Shown: positions 26,373 to 33,374 of the stretch, piece after piece
Position numbering within the stretch: the stretch's first letter is position 1
Layout: each line of letters starts with the position of its first letter
Assembly (NCBI GenBank): GCA_029968055.1
Contig: JASCNX010000003.1
Location: forward strand, 495,198 to 559,197
From: Xenophilus aerolatus
GTDB lineage: Bacteria; Pseudomonadota; Gammaproteobacteria; Burkholderiales; Burkholderiaceae_C
DNA: 64,000 nt
Direction: 5' to 3'
Notes under the pieces: model-generated
Database searches by the model: none
The model's input: the letters and a program-made list of their open reading frames with translations, nothing else
Told to the model about the DNA's origin: nothing
Position numbers and translations under genes: made by a program

Positions 26373-27400
26373 AGCCCCTGCCATCGCCCCTGGCCGCGAG
26401 CCTGCGCGAGGAGACCGCGCGCGGCGACCTGGTGCTCATCGTCGACGACGTGCCCGACAACCTCGCCGTGCTGCACGACGCGCTGGACGAGTCGGGCTAC
26501 ACGGTGCTGGTGGCCACCGGCGGCGAAGCGGCGCTGGCCCGCGCCGCGCAGGCGCAGCCCGACATCGTGCTGCTCGACGCCATGATGCCGGGCATGGACG
26601 GCTTCGAGGTCGCGCGCCGGCTCAAGGCCGACGCGGCCACCGCCCACATCCCCATCGTCTTCATGACGGGGCTGACCGAGACCGAGCACCTGGTGGCCGC
26701 GCTGGACGCCGGCGGCGTCGACTACGTGACCAAGCCGATCAAGCCCAAGGAAGTGCTCGCGCGCATGAACGTGCACCTGCAGGGCGCCCGTGCCGCAAGG
26801 CAGCAGGCCCAGCAGGCCGGGCAGGCGCGCAACGCGCTCGATGCCTTCGGCTACGCCAGCATCACGGTGCGCATGCCCGAGGGGCGGCTCATCTGGCAGA
26901 CCTCGCTGGCGCGCGACCTGCTGCTGCGCTACTGCGGCACCATGGCGCCGCAAACGCCGGCAGCCGTGCTCGACTGGCTGCAGCAGCACCTGCCGGCCAC
27001 GGCCAGCGGCGTGGAGCCGCCACCGCTGAACATCGAGCAGGGCGCGCGCCACCTGCAGCTGCGGGTGCACCAGCAGACGGGCGACCGCGACGAGCCCGGG
27101 CAGAACCTGCCGGGCTGGGCCGGCGACTGGCTGCTCATCATCCGCGAGGTGTCCGACGCCAGCGTGATCGAGGCCATGAGCCTGGCGCTGAAGCTGACCG
27201 CGCGCGAGGCCGAGGTGCTGTACTGGGTGGTCAAGGGCAAGACCAACAAGGACATCGGCGACATCCTCGGCAGCAGCCCGGCCACGGCCAAGAAGCACCT
27301 CGAGCGCGTGTTCGTGAAGCTCGGGGTGGAGACGCGCACCGCGGCGGCCGGCGTGGCCATCAAGCGCATCCGCATGATCCAGCCGCATTTCGAGGTGTAG
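26369..27400 (+). CDS. Response regulator with receiver and LuxR-type DNA-binding domain
   Basis: A 343-residue regulator. The N-terminal receiver has the acidic pair in LIVDDVPDN, phosphoacceptor Asp70 (IVLLDAMMPG), MTG and Lys in DYVTKPIKP. A central region of about 120 residues resembles a degenerate PAS-like sensor (YASITVRMPEGRLIWQTSLARDLL). The C-terminal HTH reads LTAREAEVLYWVVKGKTNKDIG, then SSPATAKKHLERVFVKLGV. Its start overlaps the stop of the transporter-kinase (ATGA), so the two form a cognate pair. Targets are unknown; the divergent ureA promoter is the nearest candidate. Confidence 0.92.
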   Translation: MKPLPSPLAASLREETARGDLVLIVDDVPDNLAVLHDALDESGYTVLVATGGEAALARAAQAQPDIVLLDAMMPGMDGFEVARRLKADAATAHIPIVFMTGLTETEHLVAALDAGGVDYVTKPIKPKEVLARMNVHLQGARAARQQAQQAGQARNALDAFGYASITVRMPEGRLIWQTSLARDLLLRYCGTMAPQTPAAVLDWLQQHLPATASGVEPPPLNIEQGARHLQLRVHQQTGDRDEPGQNLPGWAGDWLLIIREVSDASVIEAMSLALKLTAREAEVLYWVVKGKTNKDIGDILGSSPATAKKHLERVFVKLGVETRTAAAGVAIKRIRMIQPHFEV

Positions 27401-27436
27401 CGAAGGCGCCATGCGGTGCGGCTATGCTGCGCCCCC

Positions 27437-28114
27437 ATGCCGTTTCGCCTGCGCCTCCCGCACCTCCTGCCGCAAGCCGCCCTGGCGCTGGCGGCGGGCA
27501 GCGCGGGCGCGGGCGGCCACTTCGACGTCGACGATGCCGACACGCTGGCGCCCGGCCGTTGCCAGGCCGAGTTCTGGGCCGGGCGCGCGGACGCCTCGTC
27601 CACCGGCTTCCAGCACGTCGGCCCGGCCTGCCGCGTCGGCCCGGTCGAACTGGGGCTGAACCTCGACCGCTCGGCCGCGCCGGACGCGCGCAGCCACGCC
27701 GCGGGCCCGGTCGTGAAGTGGACCTGGTACGGCAAGCCGGACGATCCGCTGCGCGCCGCCGTCGAGTTCGCCGCGTCCTGGGACCTGCGCAACCACGGCC
27801 GGCCCAGCCGCCAGTGGCTGCTGCCGGTGACCTGGCAGCCGCTGCCGAGCCTGCAGCTGCATGCCAACCTCGGCGCCGACTGGGCCGCCGGCACCGGGCT
27901 GCGCACCCGGCGCGTCGGTGCGGCCGCCGAGTGGGCGGTGGACGAGAAGGTGTCGTTCATCCTCGAGCGCAACCGCGCCCAGGGCGCATGGACCACGCGC
28001 GGCGGGCTGCGCTTCGGCCTCACGCCCATGCTCACGCTGGACCTGAGCGCCGCCAAGGTGCGGCCGGGCGGCCCGGTCTACACCGTGGGGCTGAGCCACG
28101 AGTTCGGGCGCTGA
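27437..28114 (+). CDS. Putative outer-membrane/periplasmic beta-rich protein
   Basis: A 225-residue protein with an N-terminal signal-like stretch (PFRLRLPHLLPQAALALAAG, then AGAGGHFDVDDADTLAPG). The rest alternates polar and aromatic/hydrophobic residues in strand-length blocks (VGPVELGLNLDRSAA; VVKWTWYGKP; GLRFGLTPMLTLDLSAAKV) and ends YTVGLSHEFGR with a near-terminal aromatic, suggesting a small beta-barrel similar to YaiO/MetA-pathway-like porin fragments. No firm family. It begins 36 bp after the response regulator and may be in its operon. ATG 27437 gives a better signal peptide than upstream in-frame starts. Confidence 0.6.
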   Translation: MPFRLRLPHLLPQAALALAAGSAGAGGHFDVDDADTLAPGRCQAEFWAGRADASSTGFQHVGPACRVGPVELGLNLDRSAAPDARSHAAGPVVKWTWYGKPDDPLRAAVEFAASWDLRNHGRPSRQWLLPVTWQPLPSLQLHANLGADWAAGTGLRTRRVGAAAEWAVDEKVSFILERNRAQGAWTTRGGLRFGLTPMLTLDLSAAKVRPGGPVYTVGLSHEFGR

Positions 28115-28179
28115 GGCCTGCCACCCCGGGCGCAGGGGTGGGAAGCGGCGTCCAGCGGTCGCCCGATCGGCGCAAGCAG

Positions 28180-28968
28180 CTATGGGTTCGGCAGCGAGGG
28201 AGCCTGTACGGGCACCGGGCCGATTCCGCCCTGCGGGCCGGCGAGCGTGACGATGGCCGCGGGCACCGTCGGCGGCGGCAGCTGCGCCAGCGCGGCGCGC
28301 AGCCGCTCGATCGCCTCGTCGCGGATGCCCAGGCGCTCCAGCGTCTGCACCGTCTGGTCGAAGTAGGCCCGGCACGATCCGAGGCTGCCGGCGGCCTTGG
28401 CGATATGGCGCACCGCCTCCTCGGCCTGCAGCAGCCCGGCATAGCGCTCGTGGCGCCGGTTGGCCACGAAGGTGAGCGCGCGGCAGCGCTGGCCGCCGAT
28501 GTCTGCCGGCACCCAGCGCGCGTCGTAGGTGCCGCCGAGCATCTCGCGGCGCCACAGCAGGGTCAGCTCGCCGCGCACCTGCTCGGCCGCGATGCGAAAG
28601 CCGATGCCGCGGCAGCTGCCGCCCCGGTCCAGCGCCAGCATCAGGCCCGGCACCTCGGGCGTGCCGCGCGCCGTGTACAGCCACAGGCAGAAGCGGCGCG
28701 ACCAGCCACGCACGGTGGCGGGCTGGGCGTCGAGGTAGTGGATGGCCGGGTTCCACATCAGCGAGCCGTAGCCGAAGAGCCAGAGCGGCTCGCCGCAAGG
28801 ATGGCCGGCCAGCGTCTCGTCCAGCGAGGTCGCCAGCTCCTCGTCGCTGCGAAGCACCATGCCCGGGGGCGCGCTCGCGCGCAGTGCGGCCAGCAGGCTG
28901 CCGTCGTGCAGGCGCTCCCGCGTCAGCGGGCTGTCCACGGCGGGAAAGAGGAGCTTGGGTGCGGGCAT
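28180..28968 (-). CDS. ChaC-like gamma-glutamylcyclotransferase
   Basis: A 262-residue enzyme of the glutathione-specific gamma-glutamylcyclotransferase (ChaC) family, which splits glutathione into 5-oxoproline and Cys-Gly. The diagnostic loop FGYGSLMWNP is at 65-74; RGWSRRFCLWLYTARGTPEVPGLMLALDRGGSCRGIGFRI and the YDARWV/RALTFVANRRHERYAG region match the family. An N-terminal extension of about 60 residues (PLTRERLHDGSLLAALRAS) is common in proteobacterial ChaC. It stands alone downstream of the tctBA terminator. Confidence 0.88.
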   Translation of the reverse strand: MPAPKLLFPAVDSPLTRERLHDGSLLAALRASAPPGMVLRSDEELATSLDETLAGHPCGEPLWLFGYGSLMWNPAIHYLDAQPATVRGWSRRFCLWLYTARGTPEVPGLMLALDRGGSCRGIGFRIAAEQVRGELTLLWRREMLGGTYDARWVPADIGGQRCRALTFVANRRHERYAGLLQAEEAVRHIAKAAGSLGSCRAYFDQTVQTLERLGIRDEAIERLRAALAQLPPPTVPAAIVTLAGPQGGIGPVPVQAPSLPNP

Positions 28969-29050
28969 GGGCGGGCGGCAGCGGGCCTGGGTGCGATGGC
29001 ACAAGCATAGGTCCCTGCGCGCGCGCTCCGCCACACCCGTCTGCCGGGAG

Positions 29051-29081
29051 GCAAAAAAGCAACGGCGCCCGAAGGCGCCGT
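29051..29081 (-). terminator. Rho-independent terminator after tctA
   Basis: On the minus strand an 8-bp stem (ACGGCGCC with GGCGCCGT) closed by a short loop containing TTCG is followed by TGC and a run of six T. It sits 25 bp after the tctA stop and fits a terminator for the tctBA transcript. Confidence 0.85.
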
Positions 29082-29105
29082 GGCGGTGTCGGCCCGGCGG
29101 GCTCG

Positions 29106-30617
29106 TCACTCCTCGACGAAGGCTTCCTCGCGCTTGGCCTTCACGGCCGGCAGCAGCACGATCACCAGCAGCGCCGCTGCCGCGACCAGCAGGCCGGCCG
29201 AGATCGGCCGCGTGACCAGCACCGACCAGTCGCCGCGCGAGAGCAGCAGCGCGCGGCGCAGGTTCTCTTCCATCATCGGTCCCAGGATGAAGCCCAGCAG
29301 CAGCGGCGCCGGCTCGCACTTGAGCTTGAGGAAGGCGTAGCCCACGACGCCGAAGATCGCCACCATCCACACGTCGAAGGTGTTGTTGTTCTCCGAATAG
29401 ACACCCACGGCGCAGAACAGCACGATCGCCGGGAAGAGCCACTTGTAGGGAATGGTCAGCAGCTTGATCCAGATGCCGATCATCGGCAGGTTCAGGATGA
29501 TGAGCATCAGGTTGCCGATCCACATCGAGGCGATCAGGCCCCAGAACAGCTCGGGATTGCTGGTCATGACCTGCGGGCCGGGCTGGATGTTGTGGATCGT
29601 CATCGCGCCCACCATCAGCGCCATCACCGGATTGGGCGGGATGCCCAGCGTCAGCAGCGGGATGAAGGAAGTCTGCGCGCCGGCGTTGTTGGCCGACTCG
29701 GGGCCTGCCACGCCGCGGATGTTGCCCTTGCCGAAGGCCTCTTCGCCGGGCTTGCGCTTGATCTTCTTCTCGATGGTGTACGACGCGAAGGACGACAGCA
29801 GCGCACCACCGCCTGGCAGGATGCCCAGCGCCGAACCCAGGGCCGTGCCGCGCAGCACGGCGGGTGCCATGCGCTTGAAGTCCTCCTTGGTCGGCCACAG
29901 GCCCTTCACCTTCGAGGTGAAGACCTCGCGGCTCTCCTCGGGCTGCGACAGGTTGGCGATGATCTCGCCGTAGCCGAACACGCCCATCGCGATGGCGATG
30001 AAGCCGATGCCGTCGGTCAGCTCGGGGATGTCGAAGGAATAGCGCGCCACGCCGGAGTTGACGTCGGTGCCGACCAGGCCGAGCGCGAGGCCCAGCAGGA
30101 TCATCGTGATCGCCTTGAGCAGCGAGCCCGAGGCCAGCACCACGGCGCCGATCAGGCCCAGGATCATCAGCGAGAAGTACTCGGCCGGACCGAACTTGAA
30201 GGCCAGTTCCGTGAGCGGCGGCGCGAAGGCGGCCAGGATGATGGTGCCCACGCAGCCGGCGAAGAAGGAGCCCAGCCCCGCCGCCGCGAGCGCCGGCCCG
30301 GCCCGGCCCTTGCGCGCCATCTGGTAGCCGTCGATCACCGTGACCACGGACGAGGACTCGCCCGGCAGGTTGACCAGGATGGCTGTGGTCGACCCCCCGT
30401 ACTGGGCGCCGTAGTAGATGCCCGCCAGCATGATCAGCGCCGACACCGGCGGCAACGCGTAGGTCGCAGGCAGCAGCATCGCGATCGTCGCGACCGGGCC
30501 GATGCCCGGCAGCACGCCGATCAGCGTGCCCAACAGGCAGCCGACGAAGGCGTAGACGAGGTTCTGGAAAGTGAAGGCGACGCCGAAGCCAATCGCCAGG
30601 TTGTCGAAGAGTTCCAT
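29106..30617 (-). CDS. tctA: Tripartite tricarboxylate transporter large membrane subunit TctA
   Basis: A 503-residue, about 12-helix permease of the TTT (TctA) family, which imports citrate-like carboxylates using a periplasmic TctC/Bug binding protein. The signature near the N-terminus GTLIGVLPGIGPVATIAMLLP is present, with the second, inverted-repeat copy LGSALGILPGGGALLSSFASY mid-protein. It lies 34 bp downstream of tctB. No tctC is encoded nearby, so a distant binding protein must serve it. The substrate is therefore unknown. Confidence 0.95.
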   Translation of the reverse strand: MELFDNLAIGFGVAFTFQNLVYAFVGCLLGTLIGVLPGIGPVATIAMLLPATYALPPVSALIMLAGIYYGAQYGGSTTAILVNLPGESSSVVTVIDGYQMARKGRAGPALAAAGLGSFFAGCVGTIILAAFAPPLTELAFKFGPAEYFSLMILGLIGAVVLASGSLLKAITMILLGLALGLVGTDVNSGVARYSFDIPELTDGIGFIAIAMGVFGYGEIIANLSQPEESREVFTSKVKGLWPTKEDFKRMAPAVLRGTALGSALGILPGGGALLSSFASYTIEKKIKRKPGEEAFGKGNIRGVAGPESANNAGAQTSFIPLLTLGIPPNPVMALMVGAMTIHNIQPGPQVMTSNPELFWGLIASMWIGNLMLIILNLPMIGIWIKLLTIPYKWLFPAIVLFCAVGVYSENNNTFDVWMVAIFGVVGYAFLKLKCEPAPLLLGFILGPMMEENLRRALLLSRGDWSVLVTRPISAGLLVAAAALLVIVLLPAVKAKREEAFVEE

Positions 30618-30651
30618 GGGGCCGGAGCGGATGTCTCGTTGTAGTGGGGGA

Positions 30652-31137
30652 TCAGGCGACGAAGGTGGGCCACACGGGGAACTGCAGCTTGAGCGCGACG
30701 ACGAAGGCCAGGTAGCTGCCGACGGCGAGGATGGTCGCCAGCACGGCCGAGGCCTTGAGGCTGAACTTGTCGCCGGCGAGGCCGGCGATGAAGGTGAGCG
30801 CGTAGATGGCGACGATCAGCCCCATCGGCGGCAGGCCGATGCTCGGCAGGCCGCCCAGCAGCACGCCGAACACGAGGTTGGCGCTGATGATGAAGACCAG
30901 CGGCTTCCAGGCGATGCGGCCCACGGGCTCGCCGTCCTCGGTGTCCACGATCATCGACTTGGTGGTGATGAGCGCGCCCATGATCGCGATCAGCACGCCG
31001 ACGATCAGCGGGAAGTAGCCGGGCCCCATGCGGGCGCCGGTGCCGACGTTGTAGGTGGTGGCGCCCCAGGCGAAGGCCACGCCGAAGGCGCAGAACAGCG
31101 CGCCGGAAAAGAAGTCTCTCTGACTCTTGATCTTCAC
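30652..31137 (-). CDS. tctB: Tripartite tricarboxylate transporter small membrane subunit TctB
   Basis: A 161-residue four-helix membrane protein: KIKSQRDFFSGALFCAFGVAF, then GTGARMGPGYFPLIVGVLI, the usual TctB segment. It accompanies TctA. GTG 31137 is the proposed start because GAGGAG lies about 9 bp upstream and the protein then begins with the typical short cytoplasmic leader; a longer frame upstream has no family likeness. A 159-bp gap separates it from the sensor kinase gene on the same strand. Confidence 0.88.
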   Translation of the reverse strand: MKIKSQRDFFSGALFCAFGVAFAWGATTYNVGTGARMGPGYFPLIVGVLIAIMGALITTKSMIVDTEDGEPVGRIAWKPLVFIISANLVFGVLLGGLPSIGLPPMGLIVAIYALTFIAGLAGDKFSLKASAVLATILAVGSYLAFVVALKLQFPVWPTFVA

Positions 31138-31296
31138 CCTGGAAGTCTCCTCGTCTCGTTGGGGATCGCGCGGGCGCAGGCGCCCGCCGTGGAAAGGCAC
31201 GGGTAGTGCGAGAGCGATCGTAGGAAGCGCAGGCGCCGCCGTGGATGACGGGAACATTGCCATTCGGCAATGCGGGCGACGCGAGGGGGCGCGCGG

Positions 31297-32658
31297 TCAG
31301 CCGTCGCGCGGGAGCTCGATGCGCACCTGCATGCCGGGATCGGCGTCGGCGTAGCGCACCCGCCCGCCGTGCAGCGCGACCACCGCATGCACGCTGGCCA
31401 GGCCCAGGCCCTGGCCGGGCAGCTCGGGCTGGAGGCGCACGAAGCGCGTGCCGATGCGCTCGCGCTCGGCCGCGGGCACGCCGGGGCCGTCGTCGCGCAC
31501 CGTGAGCACCGCCCAGCCGTCGTGCCTGTGCGCGCCCGCTGACACGGTGCAGCCGGTGCCGCCGTACTTGAGCGCGTTGTCCACCAGATTGGCGACCACG
31601 CCGGCCAGCAGGTCGCGGTCGCCGGTCACCACGACCTCCTCGTCGCCGCCCTCGCGCAGCAGCGTGGCGCCCTGCGCCTCGGCCACGGCGTCGTACAGCT
31701 CCAGCACGTCGCCCACGATGGTGTGCAGCGCCACGGGAGCGAAGTCGCGGCGGCGCGCACCGGCCTCGGCCTCGGCGATCTGCAGCAGCTTCTCGAAGAC
31801 GGTGCCGAGTTCCTCGAGTTCGCGGATGGCGGTGGCGACGGCCAGCTCGCGCGCGCCCGGCGACACGCCCTGACCCTGGGCCGCGCGCAGGCCCAGCAGC
31901 ACGCGCGTGAGCGGCGTGCGCAGGTTGTGCGCGATGGTGTCGGACACATGGCGCACGCCGGCCATCAGCGATTCGATGCGGTCGAGCATCGCGTTGATGT
32001 CCTGCGCGAGGCGGGCGAATTCGTCGTCCTGCGCCTCGACCACCACGCGCTCGCGCAGGTCGCCGTCGGCGATGCGCGTGGCGGTGCGGCGCACGGCGCC
32101 CACGGCGCGGTCCAGTTCCTGGCGGAACACGAAGACGCCGCCGACGAGCAGCAGCAGCGCCACGACGCCGGCCGCGGCACTGGCGCTCACCACCAGCGAC
32201 TCGAGCGTCTCCTGGTCGCGCAGGTCGTGGCCCACCACCAGCACGTGGCCGTCGGCCAGCCGACGCTGTGCCAGGTAGCCGGTGACGGGCTCGCCGCGGC
32301 GCAGTGCGCGCCGCTGGCCATCGCTGTCGCCGATGCCTTCGGGCAGCGCATCGAGGTTGCCGGCCAGACGCCGGCCGTCGGGCGCGGCCAGCAGGTACAT
32401 CTCCTCGTCGGACTGGCGGCCGTCGGCCAGCGCCGCGTCGATCGCCTGCACGACGCCGGCGGCGCCTTCGCCGTCGAAGCGTGCGATGAGCTGCTGCACG
32501 CTGGCGCCCACCTGGCGCGCGATGCGCTGGTGCAGCACGCCCACCGTCTGCAGGTAGACGATGGCCAGCGCCGCCATCATGGTGATGGCCACCAGCACCG
32601 CGTACTGGAAGGCGAGCCGAAAGCCCGCCGACGCCCAGAGCCGGCGCAGCGTCGCCAT
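31297..32658 (-). CDS. Sensor histidine kinase (OmpR-system partner)
   Basis: A 453-residue membrane kinase. TM1 is near residues 15-40, a periplasmic sensor region of about 110 residues follows, TM2 lies near 155-178, and a HAMP domain (RRTATRIADGDLRERVVVEA) comes next. The phosphoacceptor is His244 in TIAHNLRTPLTR (an Asn follows where Glu is commoner). The ATP-binding boxes are VANLVDNALKYG, DDGPGVP and GQGLGLASV. It overlaps the response regulator gene by one base (TGATG). The signal is unknown; its position just before tctBA, and the known TctD-TctE pairing, make carboxylate sensing possible. Confidence 0.9.
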   Translation of the reverse strand: MATLRRLWASAGFRLAFQYAVLVAITMMAALAIVYLQTVGVLHQRIARQVGASVQQLIARFDGEGAAGVVQAIDAALADGRQSDEEMYLLAAPDGRRLAGNLDALPEGIGDSDGQRRALRRGEPVTGYLAQRRLADGHVLVVGHDLRDQETLESLVVSASAAAGVVALLLLVGGVFVFRQELDRAVGAVRRTATRIADGDLRERVVVEAQDDEFARLAQDINAMLDRIESLMAGVRHVSDTIAHNLRTPLTRVLLGLRAAQGQGVSPGARELAVATAIRELEELGTVFEKLLQIAEAEAGARRRDFAPVALHTIVGDVLELYDAVAEAQGATLLREGGDEEVVVTGDRDLLAGVVANLVDNALKYGGTGCTVSAGAHRHDGWAVLTVRDDGPGVPAAERERIGTRFVRLQPELPGQGLGLASVHAVVALHGGRVRYADADPGMQVRIELPRDG

Positions 32659-33374
32659 CAGGCGGCCGGCACCTCGGGCGCGGCCAGGCGGTAGCCGACG
32701 CCCCGTTCGGTGTGGATGAGCGAGGGGCCGCCCGCCGCATCGAGCTTGGTGCGCAGGCGGCTGATCTGCACGTCGATCACGTTGGTCTGCGGGTCGAACT
32801 GGTAGTCCCACACGGCCTCGAGCAGCATGGTGCGCGTCATCACCTGCCCGGCGTTGAGCATCAGGCAGGCCAGCAGGCGGAACTCGCGCGGCTGCAGCGC
32901 GATGGCGCGACCGGCGCGTTCGACCTTGCGGCTGCCCAGGTCCAGCCGCAGGTCGGCCAGCTGCAGCACGCGCACCTCGGGGCCGGTGCGCGAGCGGCGC
33001 ACCAGCGCTTCGGCGCGGGCGGCCAGCTCGGAGAAGGCGAAGGGCTTGGCCAGGTAGTCGTCGCCGCCGGCCTTGAGGCCGCGCACGCGCTCGTCGAGCG
33101 CGCTCAGGGCGCTGAGCACCAGCACGGGGGTGCGCAGGCCCAGGTTGCGCAGCGTCGAGAGGATCGACAGGCCGTCCACGCCGTTGGGCAGCATGCGGTC
33201 GAGGATGACCAGGTCCCAGGCCTCGCCCGTGGCGCGCGCCAGCGCGTCGGCGCCGTCGCGGCACACGACCGCCACATGCCCCATGCCACGGAAGCCGTCG
33301 GCGATGTAGCGGGCGTTGGCCTCGTCGTCCTCGATCACCAGGCAGCGCCACATGGCGCTGGGCGATGCGCTCAT
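32658..33374 (-). CDS. OmpR/PhoB-family response regulator
   Basis: A 238-residue regulator: receiver with acidic pocket (LVIEDDEAN), phosphoacceptor Asp in LVILDRMLPNGVDGLS, and Lys in DDYLAKPFAFSEL. The winged helix C-terminal domain shows LQPREFRLLACLMLNAGQVMTRTMLLEAVWDYQFDP, TNVIDVQISRLRTKLD and TERGVGYRL. ATG 33374 overlaps the recJ stop (ATGA); a start at MWRCLV (33351) would also fit the family. Coupling to recJ is probably an accident of gene packing. Confidence 0.93.
   Translation of the reverse strand: MSASPSAMWRCLVIEDDEANARYIADGFRGMGHVAVVCRDGADALARATGEAWDLVILDRMLPNGVDGLSILSTLRNLGLRTPVLVLSALSALDERVRGLKAGGDDYLAKPFAFSELAARAEALVRRSRTGPEVRVLQLADLRLDLGSRKVERAGRAIALQPREFRLLACLMLNAGQVMTRTMLLEAVWDYQFDPQTNVIDVQISRLRTKLDAAGGPSLIHTERGVGYRLAAPEVPAA

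Noticed and set aside
22625..27400. A single uninterrupted plus-strand frame of about 1590 codons ending with the response regulator
   Set aside because: The part before 26369 is an out-of-frame shadow of the permease-kinase gene with Arg/Ala-rich, family-free translation; only the last 343 codons are real.
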